Assembly: GCA_964352815.1 (NCBI GenBank)
Contig: CAYGTO010000001.1
Coordinates: 62,001 to 126,000, forward strand
Direction: 5' to 3'
Source of the DNA: CAYGTO01 sp964352815
Lineage (GTDB): Bacteria; Pseudomonadota; Alphaproteobacteria; Rickettsiales; UBA3002
DNA length: 64,000 nucleotides
The position numbers and the translations under genes were made by a program. Shown piece after piece: positions 33,663 to 41,864 of this stretch. The notes under the pieces were generated by a model. It saw only the letters and a program-made list of their open reading frames with translations, was not told where the DNA came from and made no database searches. Each line of letters begins with the position of its first letter. Positions within the stretch are counted from its first letter, which is position 1.

Positions 33663-33863
33663 CCTTTCTCCACCGCCGCTCCCGCTGCACTCATCGGTAC
33701 TTCCAACTTCTTCGAGTTGGCGGTGGCGGTTGCCATAAGCTTGTTCGGACTACACTCTGGCGCAGCACTGGCTACCGTGGTCGGCGTTTTGGTTGAAGTG
33801 CCGGTGATGCTCTGGCTCGTGGCGTCGTTTGCTAATAGAACGCGAAACAAGTTTCCCGCCTAA
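33663..33863 (+). pseudogene. 3' remnant of an ACR3-type arsenite efflux gene
   Basis: The translated segment AAPAALIGTSNFFELAVAVA... through LATVVGVLVEVPVMLWLV corresponds to the C-terminal end of ACR3 arsenite exporters. The other roughly 280 residues are missing and the upstream sequence is non-coding. It lies between the AhpD-like gene and repeat copy B, suggesting an arsenic gene cluster was truncated by a rearrangement at this module boundary. Confidence 0.7.
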
Positions 33864-33953
33864 AATCAAACATGGGTTTAACCATTGATGCATTTGCGGC
33901 GAAGAGCACCGCAAATCAGCCATTGTATAAACCTACTAACATAGAGGTTAATA

Positions 33954-34124
33954 ACAAGGTACTCCCGTGGGGTCCCCCTTGCGGGTACGCCGAAGGCGCG
34001 GGGTTTTACTAGCCACATTTTCAGAAAAACCATTTCGTTTCGTTTTCTTGGCATCAAAAACACTATAAAACAAACGCTTAATCTTCAAAATAGCGAAATG
34101 GGCGTATCTGGGGCATTTCGTTTG
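33954..34124. repeat. 171-bp structured element, copy B
   Basis: Left arm 33954-34053 and right arm 34085-34124 match copy A; the 31-bp centre (34054-34084) differs. Orientation is the same as copy A, so the two copies are direct repeats 20.3 kb apart. The complementary CCATTTCG and CGAAATGG arms are kept, and another CGAAATGG occurs at 34210-34217. Confidence 0.8.
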
Positions 34125-34133
34125 AGAGGGCAA

Positions 34134-34163
34134 ATGATGCATAAAATGGGATTTATGCATCAT
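34134..34163. terminator. Perfect 12-bp inverted repeat between element B and array B
   Basis: ATGATGCATAAA pairs with TTTATGCATCAT around a 6-base loop; a run of six T follows some 8 bases later. It is absent from copy A. Its role is unclear; it could end rightward transcripts. Confidence 0.5.
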
Positions 34164-34267
34164 AATTGACCGTTTTTTGAGTCATAAACGCCAAAATATA
34201 CGCCCCAAGCGAAATGGTCTGCACAGATAGCGATGATTAAGATGTAATATTTTCAATCAAATTTAAC

Positions 34268-34417
34268 GCTGCATAGCGTTGCATGGTGTTGCATGCCGTT
34301 GCAAAGTGTTGCAATCCGTCTCAGCCCGTTTCAAAACGTTGCGTCGTGTTACTCGGCGTTACATCGCGTTACAAAACGTTACACGCCGTTACACGAGGTG
34401 ACGGGAGGTGACAGAAA
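34268..34417. repeat. Array B of fifteen 10-bp GTTRCA units
   Basis: Fifteen units sit at exact 10-bp spacing. They begin with GTTGCA-type units, pass through GTCTC and GTTTC, and end with GTTACA and finally GTGAC units, the same graded order as array A. The array stops 5 bp before the alkB stop codon. Confidence 0.85.
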
Positions 34418-34422
34418 GATGA

Positions 34423-35031
34423 TTATGAATCGCTGATAACATTACGGAAAGTCAGAGAAATACGTCTATCGCGCTGGATGATTTGACCCTGATATTTATC
34501 TGTCTTACGAGCTGCAATGCCATGCTTCCATTGATAGCGAGCTTCTCCAGAGAAAATAAGCAAGCTACGCGGTTCCAGTCGTTGCACGATTTTCTCGCCG
34601 GTTGAGGAATGAGTGAAATCCATCACGCATGGTGAGCCGAGGCTGATTGATGCGATGGTCTCCTCAAAACAGGGCACACAATCCACATGCGGCGCAATGC
34701 CCTGACCCGGCTGGTATTCATTGATAATCACCTGATCGGGAAGTTTGAGGAAATGTCCTTCATCGTATAATCGTTGGCAATAATCCATCAACCATTCTGG
34801 CAACACCCCCAGCCACATTGAAGCATCCACCCGCCGGGCAGTATAATCATACTTCCAGCCATAATGTTGTACTCGGCGCTTCAGGTCGGTCAGCCATGGT
34901 TGCTGGTCGATGGTTTCAATAAGGCCAGCTTCTTCACTTGGTGTGATAAAGTCAGGAATGTATGTAAAACCTTCAATCCGCTCTTGGCTGGGCGCAATCT
35001 CTGTTGGAAAAAGGCTGGTTTGTAATATCAT
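34423..35031 (-). CDS. alkB: AlkB-family 2-oxoglutarate/Fe(II) dioxygenase
   Basis: The 202-residue protein has the iron ligands HVD (PHVDCVPCF) and the distal His in WKHGI, the 2-oxoglutarate Arg pair in RRISLTFR, and the substrate-lid NEYQPGQGI. AlkB proteins remove alkyl groups from DNA or RNA bases by oxidation. The start has GGAAGAAA upstream. It is divergent from the fic gene across a palindrome-rich promoter region, and its 3' end abuts decamer array B. Confidence 0.88.
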   Translation of the reverse strand: MILQTSLFPTEIAPSQERIEGFTYIPDFITPSEEAGLIETIDQQPWLTDLKRRVQHYGWKYDYTARRVDASMWLGVLPEWLMDYCQRLYDEGHFLKLPDQVIINEYQPGQGIAPHVDCVPCFEETIASISLGSPCVMDFTHSSTGEKIVQRLEPRSLLIFSGEARYQWKHGIAARKTDKYQGQIIQRDRRISLTFRNVISDS

Positions 35032-35047
35032 GTATTTCTTCCATTTT

Positions 35048-35064
35048 TAGGATATTTAATCCTA
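35048..35064. promoter_or_regulatory. Palindrome in the alkB-fic promoter region
   Basis: TAGGAT-ATTTA-ATCCTA is a perfect 6-bp dyad just upstream of alkB. It shares the AGGATA core with the fic-proximal repeats, so one regulator may bind all of them. Confidence 0.5.
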
Positions 35065-35086
35065 TCTCATCTTAAAAACAAAAACC

Positions 35087-35125
35087 ATTATCCTTTAATA
35101 ACGCGCTTTACTATTAAAGGATAAT
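35087..35125. promoter_or_regulatory. Perfect 14-bp inverted repeat upstream of fic
   Basis: ATTATCCTTTAATA and TATTAAAGGATAAT form a perfect dyad around an 11-base spacer. A third copy, TTAAAGGATAA at 35155-35165, covers the fic ribosome site. This is an operator-like set, possibly bound by the winged helix of the Fic protein itself. Confidence 0.7.
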
Positions 35126-35167
35126 GCTATATAGTTTAATAGTGACATTCGTTGTTAAAGGATAAAT

Positions 35168-36334
35168 ATGACTAAAAATAACCGCACAGGGCGTTATGCG
35201 ACTACCAGTGTAGCTGGTGAAAAGGTAAAGGCATTTGTACCCTCTGCCTTACCGTTTGCGCCCACCCTGGAAATGGAACAGATTACGCCGTTGCTGGAAA
35301 AAGCGAATCATGCACTCGGCCAGCTGGATAGCGCCACATCATTGCTACCGGATACATCGCTACTGATCTATTTCTATGTACGGAAGGAAGCGTTACTTTC
35401 TTCTCAGATTGAAGGCACGCAGTCTTCCTTTGACGATTTGCTGTTTTATGAAAGTGGCTCGCCTGCCTCGGTGCCGGTGGATGATGTAGAGGAAGTGTCG
35501 CATTATGTGGCTGGCCTGCAACATGGGCTAAAGCGTATGCGCGAGGAGTTGCCGCTTTCGCTGCGCCTCATGAAAGAAATACACGCTATTTTGTTGCGCG
35601 GTGGCAGAGGAAGCAGCAAACAGCCTGGTGAGTTCCGTAGCTCACAAAACTGGATTGGTGGCACACGTCCTGGCAACGCGGCTTTTGTACCGCCTCCACC
35701 AGATCAGCTGATGGATTGCTTGGGTAATCTTGAACTGTATCTGCATGATCATTTTGGTAAAACGCCGACACTCTTGAAAGCAGCGATTGCCCATGTGCAG
35801 TTTGAAACCATCCACCCTTTCCTTGACGGTAATGGGCGGTTGGGGCGATTGCTGATTACACTTTTACTTTGCGCTGAAGATATTTTGCAGGAACCGGTAT
35901 TGTATCTAAGCCTATACCTCAAAAAGCATCGCAGCCATTATTATGACTTGCTGAATCGTGTCCGCACGGAAGGCGTATGGGAAGAATGGGTGGTATTCTT
36001 TCTGGAAGGTGTGATTGAAACGGCAAGTGAGGCGCTGAAAACCACCAAAGAAATTTCCGCTCTCTTTACAAAAGATAAGGCAAAGATTGAGCAATTAAAA
36101 CGCCCGAAAGAATCTGCCCTCAAGGTATTTCATTATCTGCAAACCAAGGCCATGTGCTCCATTCCTTCAGCTTCTGAGGTATTGGACTTAAGCCAGCCGA
36201 CCGTCACCGCATCGTTAAAGCATTTGGAGAGCCTCGGCATCGTGAAGCCACTCACAGAGAAAAAGCGCGATCGGTTATTTGGCTATACCGCTTATTTGGA
36301 GTTGCTCGGCAAAGATACTGCACCAATACGATAG
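35168..36334 (+). CDS. Fic-domain AMP-transferase-like protein with N-terminal inhibitory motif and C-terminal winged helix
   Basis: The 388-residue protein has the Fic motif HPFLDGNGRLGR (216-227), fully intact. The inhibitory motif SSQIEG (78-83) matches the class II pattern in which the helix blocks ATP. A C-terminal winged helix (about 325-380, SEVLDLSQPTVTASLKHLESLGIVK) suggests DNA binding. Such proteins transfer AMP to protein targets or regulate their own gene. It lies 12 bp upstream of the STAND gene and is probably cotranscribed. Confidence 0.9.
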   Translation: MTKNNRTGRYATTSVAGEKVKAFVPSALPFAPTLEMEQITPLLEKANHALGQLDSATSLLPDTSLLIYFYVRKEALLSSQIEGTQSSFDDLLFYESGSPASVPVDDVEEVSHYVAGLQHGLKRMREELPLSLRLMKEIHAILLRGGRGSSKQPGEFRSSQNWIGGTRPGNAAFVPPPPDQLMDCLGNLELYLHDHFGKTPTLLKAAIAHVQFETIHPFLDGNGRLGRLLITLLLCAEDILQEPVLYLSLYLKKHRSHYYDLLNRVRTEGVWEEWVVFFLEGVIETASEALKTTKEISALFTKDKAKIEQLKRPKESALKVFHYLQTKAMCSIPSASEVLDLSQPTVTASLKHLESLGIVKPLTEKKRDRLFGYTAYLELLGKDTAPIR

Positions 36335-36346
36335 GAAAAATCAATA

Positions 36347-39300
36347 ATGTCAAAACTCAACCAGATACAGAACGCTCTAAAAGAGCTGGATGGCGGGAAA
36401 TTTCAGAAGCTATGTGACAGCTACCTGCAGGAAAAAGGTTATGCGAATTTAAATCCAATTGGATCAGTTTTTGGATCAGACAAAGTTCGCAAAGGAACGC
36501 CGGATAGTGCTGTCAGAAATGCCAGTGGGAAACTTACCTTTGTGGAATATACGACGCAGCAGGATAATCTCACCGCCAAACTTTCTTCAGATATAAAGAA
36601 GTGCCTGGATGAAACAAAAACAGGCATCCAGAATTCGGATATAGAAGAAATAATCCTCTGCCATTCTGGCAGGCTTACACCCCAGGAAGAACAATCTCTT
36701 CACAAAAAAGTGGAAGAAAGCGGAGTAAAGTTAAAAATCTATGGCATCGAAGGAATCTCTTTCGATCTGTACCGTCATTTCCCTGGTATTACTAAAGACT
36801 TTTTAGGGGTAAGCGTTGACACTGGACAGATATTGGCTCCAAACGATTTCGTTTCCGGCTATGGTAAAAGCCAATATTCGACTCCGCTTGATACTGAATT
36901 TCATTTTCGCGAGAAGGAAGTCGAGCAAGCGTTATCGCAATTAAATACTGGCCGTCTGTTATTGATCTCTGGCTCCGCTGGCGTAGGGAAATCACGATTG
37001 GCTTTGGAAGTCATACGCCAATTTAAAGCCAGCAGCCCGGATTATGAGGTCTTTTGTATAAGAGATCGTGGGCAGGATTTATTCGAAGACCTGAAGGTAT
37101 ATTTCTCAAAGCCTGGTAGGTTTTTGTTCCTCGTTGATGATGCCAATCGCATAGGTAAATTCGATTATATTACTCACCTGCTGCAGGATTGTAGAGAAGA
37201 TCAGGAAATCAAGGTTGTTGCTACTGTCCGTGACTATGCAATCGAAAAGGTAAAGAATGCTGCCAGCTCTCTGGGTGGGCTTGCAGAAATTTCCATACCT
37301 TCTTTTGAAAGAGCGCAGATCAGAGAGCTTGTTGAAAAGCTCTACGAGATATCAAATAATCTCTGGCTGGATCGAATTTGTGAAATCGCTGCAGGCAACC
37401 CAAGGCTTGCAGTAATGGCTGCAAAAATAGCTATTGAAGAAGATGGGCTTAAAAGCATTCGTGATGTTTCAACTTTGTATGACCAATACTTCTCATCCAT
37501 ACGAAATGATCTCCAGGCGCTTAATGATGCCAATGTGCTTAAAGTCGCCGGTATCATCAGCTTGTTCAGAAGCGTGGATAAGACAAATGAACAGCTGATG
37601 GACATGATACGGAATGCCTTTGGCATTGACGCAGTCACATTCTGGCGATCAGCTCAGCTGCTGCATGAGTATGAATTGGTTGATATGTATGAAAATGAGG
37701 TGGTGAAAATTGCAGATCAGGTTTTGGCAACCTACCTTTTCTATCTGTGCATATTCAAAAACGAGGAAATCAGCCTTAAGACTATATTGGAACAGCTTTT
37801 CCCCAGCCAGATAAATAGAATACGGGATGCTATTTATCCATGCCTGAACTCATTCGACTATGAACAGCTTGCAAGGCAGATCGGCCCTGTGGTTTCAGAT
37901 CAATGGTCAGCATACCGCAAGGACAGCCAGCATAGCAGCTTACGGCAGTTAATCGAAACCTTCTGGTTTTTACTCCAGACGGATGCGCTGTCATATGTTC
38001 ATGAACAGGTGCAGTCCATGGATGCAGAAGCCGTTGATTGGGATAAAATCAGCTGGGAAGCATCCAATGATCTTCCAGACTCAGGTTCTTTGCTGCCATT
38101 GCTGGCTCACTTTTCTCAGGCGGAGGATACTGAGTTTAAAATGGCGCTTGAGTTAATGTGCCAATATGCAGAGAAGAAGCCGACAGCTATACCTGATGTG
38201 CTGCGTTCCTTGTCTGAGCGTTTTGGGTTTAACCGCTATTCCCACTTTCAGGATTATAGCAGGCAGCATATTCTGGTAGACTTGCTCATTGAGCGCACCG
38301 GTAGTGGCGATAATTTATTTGCCTCAAGGCTCTTTATAGCCCTCTGCAAAAAATTCCTGCACACCCAATTCGACGATACTGAGTCCCACAGAAGAAGCAT
38401 CACCATCCATAAGTTCAGTCTTCTTGGAACACCTTCATTATTAGAGCTTAGAACGAAATTATGGAACCACATCTTTACGCTTTTTGACAATACAGAGCTA
38501 AGGCCGGACGTCATAAAGTTGCTGAGCAGCTACAGTGATTCAGGGTATTATGTCGATGTGAAGGAAATTGCAGCACATGACTGCAAGCAGCTGGTGCCAT
38601 TTTTGACATCTGCACTTGATCCTCAGGTTTTTCAGCACTGCCTGATCGTACAGCAATATGTCAAATTCGCCTCACGGAGAGAACTCAGCTTTGATGAAAA
38701 GGAACTATCAAAACGCTTCAATAGTAAAGCATATCAAATATACAGATTAATCTCTTTGGATTACTGTGACCGTGATGACGATATGGATTTGCGTGACTTC
38801 GAGAAATTTAAGCGCACGGAGATCGATAAATACACTCAGCAATTTAGCCTGCGGGACTACCAAGGGCTAATCCTGATTGTGCAGGATATTTATGGACAAG
38901 ATAAAAATAGCCGTCAGGACTATCAGGTTCAATCTGGTGTTTGGCAGGTGTTTACCACCCTTGCTGATAGGAACCTGGATTTATATGCCGAAGTGATGAA
39001 TTATTACCTGTCTATCGGGGAGCCATTCAAGTTCAATCGTCCAATTTTTCTGTTGGAAAAGCTGATAGAAGCAATCGGCTTAGAGGAAACAAAAAGCCTT
39101 ATTGAGAAATATGATTTTCCAACAAAAGCGCACTGGATTTTTGCGTTTTATCAGGCGCTGAAGGTTGAGCAAATCACGTCGGAGCATATTGAGGAGTTAT
39201 ATACAAGGTACGAAGAGGCAGAATTAGGGGAATTGCCTTATGATTTTGATTATCTTCTCAGGTTTCTAGACAAGGATAGCCAGATAATTGTGAAGATTAC

Positions 39301-40114
39301 ACAGATTCTAGTAAATAAAGCCCTAACCGATCAATATTTTGGTCGTAGTTTTGATCTACTCTTCAACCCACATGCGGAAGCTAATAAGCAAATAGTGGAT
39401 TTATTCGAGGGCAGTGAAGCAGTCCTGAAGCAGGCATATCTGGCTCACGAACGTGTAGACCAGCATGCTGATTATGATGGTCGAACCCTGAATATGATAA
39501 TGAATGGCGACCCCAATTTTCTATTGGAATGCATTGACCGTGTCTATACAGATCATAAATACCCAAGCCGTTATGACGACTCACGCGATTACAGTTTCAT
39601 CTGGAAACGAGATGATGCAGAGGTAGTAATGGCAGCAGTATTGCAGAAGATTCTTAGTTATGAAAAAGAGCGGGGCTTTATTCGTGGAAGGTACTTGGAA
39701 CGTCTGTTTTGCATCAGTGAAAATCGTTCTGCATCTCAGGAAGCCAAAGAAAGGCAGGATGCATTTTTAAAGGCTGTGATTGAAACCGATGCCACCAATA
39801 CAGATATGATGTCGTTAATCTTCGGTGTAATCGGTCATTTTGAAGTAGAAAGGCGGATTCCACTGGTTGATCACTTTCTTTCAAAAAATCAAGACCTGGA
39901 AGCATTCCAGGCTTTGCCGTTTGAGCCAGATAGCTGGAGCTGGTCAGGCAGTGCTGTTCCCATGATAGCTGGCAGAATTTCCTACTGGGAATCTCTGTTG
40001 CCTTTCTGTAATTCGATTAATTTGTTGCAGCACAAAAAGTATATCGAAGAGCGTATTGAAGGCCTACAGCGCTATCTGGAATCAGAAAAGAAATCAGATT
40101 TTATCGATGAATAA
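36347..40114 (+). CDS. Large STAND-type NTPase with nuclease-like N-terminus (probable antiphage protein)
   Basis: The 1,255-residue protein has an N-terminal domain of about 150 residues resembling a PD-(D/E)xK nuclease (GTPDSAV ... KLTFVEYTTQ). A P-loop ATPase follows with Walker A GSAGVGKS (209-216) and Walker B FLFLVDDA (259-266). The remaining 800 residues are helical and repeat-like, as in sensor regions of STAND proteins. This layout matches the antiphage Avs-type NTPases, in which the sensor binds a phage protein and activates the effector. The family assignment is by pattern. It is linked with fic and alkB. Confidence 0.8.
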   Translation: MSKLNQIQNALKELDGGKFQKLCDSYLQEKGYANLNPIGSVFGSDKVRKGTPDSAVRNASGKLTFVEYTTQQDNLTAKLSSDIKKCLDETKTGIQNSDIEEIILCHSGRLTPQEEQSLHKKVEESGVKLKIYGIEGISFDLYRHFPGITKDFLGVSVDTGQILAPNDFVSGYGKSQYSTPLDTEFHFREKEVEQALSQLNTGRLLLISGSAGVGKSRLALEVIRQFKASSPDYEVFCIRDRGQDLFEDLKVYFSKPGRFLFLVDDANRIGKFDYITHLLQDCREDQEIKVVATVRDYAIEKVKNAASSLGGLAEISIPSFERAQIRELVEKLYEISNNLWLDRICEIAAGNPRLAVMAAKIAIEEDGLKSIRDVSTLYDQYFSSIRNDLQALNDANVLKVAGIISLFRSVDKTNEQLMDMIRNAFGIDAVTFWRSAQLLHEYELVDMYENEVVKIADQVLATYLFYLCIFKNEEISLKTILEQLFPSQINRIRDAIYPCLNSFDYEQLARQIGPVVSDQWSAYRKDSQHSSLRQLIETFWFLLQTDALSYVHEQVQSMDAEAVDWDKISWEASNDLPDSGSLLPLLAHFSQAEDTEFKMALELMCQYAEKKPTAIPDVLRSLSERFGFNRYSHFQDYSRQHILVDLLIERTGSGDNLFASRLFIALCKKFLHTQFDDTESHRRSITIHKFSLLGTPSLLELRTKLWNHIFTLFDNTELRPDVIKLLSSYSDSGYYVDVKEIAAHDCKQLVPFLTSALDPQVFQHCLIVQQYVKFASRRELSFDEKELSKRFNSKAYQIYRLISLDYCDRDDDMDLRDFEKFKRTEIDKYTQQFSLRDYQGLILIVQDIYGQDKNSRQDYQVQSGVWQVFTTLADRNLDLYAEVMNYYLSIGEPFKFNRPIFLLEKLIEAIGLEETKSLIEKYDFPTKAHWIFAFYQALKVEQITSEHIEELYTRYEEAELGELPYDFDYLLRFLDKDSQIIVKITQILVNKALTDQYFGRSFDLLFNPHAEANKQIVDLFEGSEAVLKQAYLAHERVDQHADYDGRTLNMIMNGDPNFLLECIDRVYTDHKYPSRYDDSRDYSFIWKRDDAEVVMAAVLQKILSYEKERGFIRGRYLERLFCISENRSASQEAKERQDAFLKAVIETDATNTDMMSLIFGVIGHFEVERRIPLVDHFLSKNQDLEAFQALPFEPDSWSWSGSAVPMIAGRISYWESLLPFCNSINLLQHKKYIEERIEGLQRYLESEKKSDFIDE

Positions 40115-40115
40115 A

Positions 40116-40472
40116 TCAATACTTTGCCAGCTTCCGTGCCATATGAAGCAGCGTATCCCGCGAGGCCCGACAGCGTATCATGCTGAAGGCTTCGAGCAGG
40201 TGGAGTTTCTGGCTGGTGTCGAGCAGAATGGTCGGGTGAGCCGGTTCGTAGAATTCACGGATGTCAATGCGGGTAATCGCGGCAATGCTGTTGAGTGCCA
40301 CGGCGGAGATTTTCTCGGTACCTTTTTCATAATTGCGGATGGAGCCGGGTTTTATGATCAGCTGGTGGTGTTGGTGGATGCGTTTGCTCAGCTCCTTGAC
40401 CGTCAGGCCCGCCCGGATTCGGTAGAGCCGGATGTTTTCACCAACATTTCGGTTTTCATCATTATTTTGCAT
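40116..40472 (-). CDS. XRE-family (Cro/CI-type) regulator
   Basis: The 118-residue protein has an N-terminal helix-turn-helix (NIRLYRIRAGLTVKELSKRI ... GSIRNYEKG) typical of XRE proteins and a C-terminal helical segment. The start at 40472 is preferred over ATG 40475 because AAAGGAGG then lies at a better distance. It is divergent from the next gene across a palindrome-rich region and is likely the island's repressor. Confidence 0.8.
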   Translation of the reverse strand: MQNNDENRNVGENIRLYRIRAGLTVKELSKRIHQHHQLIIKPGSIRNYEKGTEKISAVALNSIAAITRIDIREFYEPAHPTILLDTSQKLHLLEAFSMIRCRASRDTLLHMARKLAKY

Positions 40473-40528
40473 CATGCCTCCTTTCGTTTTAGGTCAAGTG
40501 GAGGACATGAAGCGATAGTTCTTATGGT

Positions 40529-40543
40529 TTATCAAGTTGATAA
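40529..40543. promoter_or_regulatory. 15-bp palindromic operator
   Basis: TTATCAA-G-TTGATAA is a perfect dyad in the divergent region between the XRE gene and the winged-helix gene, placed as a repressor operator would be. Confidence 0.6.
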
Positions 40544-40555
40544 GTCGAGGGTTTT

Positions 40556-40573
40556 GCAGATATTTTTATCTGC
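40556..40573. promoter_or_regulatory. Perfect 7-bp hairpin in the divergent region
   Basis: GCAGATA-TTTT-TATCTGC. It could be a second operator or a transcript hairpin. Confidence 0.5.
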
Positions 40574-40623
40574 ATTGTTCGAACATCTTGTTGATTGTGC
40601 TTTACTTTTTCGTGAGTTAGGCT

Positions 40624-40643
40624 TTCAATTATTGGTAATTGAA
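40624..40643 (+). promoter_or_regulatory. 8-bp inverted repeat abutting the ribosome site
   Basis: TTCAATTA-TTGG-TAATTGAA ends inside the GAAGGA ribosome site of the next gene, so folding in the message would mask it. Confidence 0.5.
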
Positions 40644-40650
40644 GGATGTA

Positions 40651-41328
40651 ATGACGATGGTGGCAATTGCTCAGACAGAAGCATGTGAATCCGCTGGTGC
40701 GGCGGTAGTTGGCCGAATGATGCGGTCGGTGGAGCGGCTGGATGCCATCGGTGGTAAGATTAACCGTTATTTCCATGATTCGCCGTTTGATCGGTTGGGC
40801 CAGCACCTCAATATTCCCTCTTTTGATAGATTCACCGTGCTGGAGAAAAAGCTCCAGTTCTTTCCCGATGATGAGGTGGCGGATATTTTGATGATGCCGC
40901 AGGTGGCCGATCCTCTTCCGATGCGTTCACCCTCTCACACTCTGCAAATTACCGAGCCGGTTGAGGTGGTGGAAAAAGCCAGCCCCGTAGCCTGCTGGAT
41001 CGACTATTCCGAGCGCAGCCGCAAAGTGATGCTCAACGGTAAGAAGCAGCTGGCAAGGCTGAATTTCAACTCCACCAATGAGTTGGTGTTTGATTATCTC
41101 TATCGCAATCAAGGTAAGCGCGTAACGGTGAAAGAACTGGAAGCAGAAGTGCTAAAAGAGCTGCTCAATAAAACATTGCATGCCATTGTGCGTGATTTGG
41201 GATTCACCGGCGCATTGGCGCAAATCTTCTTCGATGTGTCGAAATCTGCCATCCGATTCAGTAATCATATTACCGAAGCTGAGCTTGAAACCTTCGACAT
41301 TTCCCCTGATTCCATCCTGCCGCATTAA
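40651..41328 (+). CDS. Unknown island protein with winged-helix-like C-terminus
   Basis: The product is about 225 residues. The first 60 residues are helical; residues 125-215 (VFDYLYRNQGKRVTVKELEAEV ... IRFSNHIT) look like a winged helix of the OmpR/regulatory type. The start is ATG 40651 or 40657 after GAAGGA. By position, divergent from the XRE repressor and leading the maintenance genes, it may be an activator or replication accessory. No family is named. Confidence 0.6.
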   Translation: MTMVAIAQTEACESAGAAVVGRMMRSVERLDAIGGKINRYFHDSPFDRLGQHLNIPSFDRFTVLEKKLQFFPDDEVADILMMPQVADPLPMRSPSHTLQITEPVEVVEKASPVACWIDYSERSRKVMLNGKKQLARLNFNSTNELVFDYLYRNQGKRVTVKELEAEVLKELLNKTLHAIVRDLGFTGALAQIFFDVSKSAIRFSNHITEAELETFDISPDSILPH

Positions 41329-41410
41329 AATTCTCTGAGAAGTTATGAGAAGTTATGTGGTCTTGTGTGGCCACGACGACAGGCCTCCATTTCTGCCTAT
41401 TCTCAAATTC

Positions 41411-41608
41411 ATGGAGCAGAAATCAACATTAGAAGAAACCATTAAGCACTCGTATGACGAGCCGCTCTCTGACGCTGAAGCGCAGGAGGCATCACGTAAT
41501 TTGGTCGGGTTTTTCTCGCTGCTCCTGGAAATTGATCAACAACAAAAGCAAGGACGTAATGATGAAAATCACGGAAGTCAACATCACCTTCATCAAGCCG
41601 AAAGATAG
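41411..41608 (+). CDS. Small acidic conserved-looking protein
   Basis: The roughly 65-residue product (EPLSDAEAQEASRNLVGFFSLLLEID core) resembles small accompanying proteins of alphaproteobacterial mobile elements. It starts at ATG 41411 without a clear ribosome site. It overlaps the next gene by about 47 bp. Function is unknown. Confidence 0.5.
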   Translation: MEQKSTLEETIKHSYDEPLSDAEAQEASRNLVGFFSLLLEIDQQQKQGRNDENHGSQHHLHQAER

Positions 41609-41864
41609 TTTGATCGGGTTCGCCAGCATTGTGTTGGACGATGCGATCTATCTCAGCTCGATCGGCATTCATACCAAGCTGAGCGGTGGTGGTTATCGAA
41701 TTACTTTCCCATCGAAGAGATCTGGCCAGCAACAATTCCAGATATTCCACCCGATCCGCAAGGATGTGGGCGCAGCCATTGAACGCGCCATTTTTGACAA
41801 ACTGAAAGATGTAATGAACCATGCTAGATACGATTGTGCTAACCTTGAACCGACGGCAATTTAG
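41562..41864 (+). CDS. SpoVG-like nucleic-acid-binding protein
   Basis: The 100-residue product (MKITEVNITFIKPKDSLIGFA start, RITFPSK, FHPIRKDVGAAIERAIFDKL) matches the SpoVG fold, small DNA/RNA-binding proteins found on both chromosomes and mobile elements. ATG at 41559 or 41562 follows AAGGA. It overlaps the next gene by 44 bp, so expression is coupled. Confidence 0.75.
   Translation: MKITEVNITFIKPKDSLIGFASIVLDDAIYLSSIGIHTKLSGGGYRITFPSKRSGQQQFQIFHPIRKDVGAAIERAIFDKLKDVMNHARYDCANLEPTAI

Noticed and set aside
33948..34163. Minus-strand frame across element B
   Set aside because: It is the counterpart of the frame in element A, with an unrelated centre; no ribosome site.
34210..34217. Third copy of the element arm (CGAAATGG)
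   Set aside because: Only 8 bp match without the flanking arm sequence, so it may be chance.
34268..34417. CRISPR array
   Set aside because: The units are 10 bp with no constant long repeat and no unique spacers; no cas genes are present.
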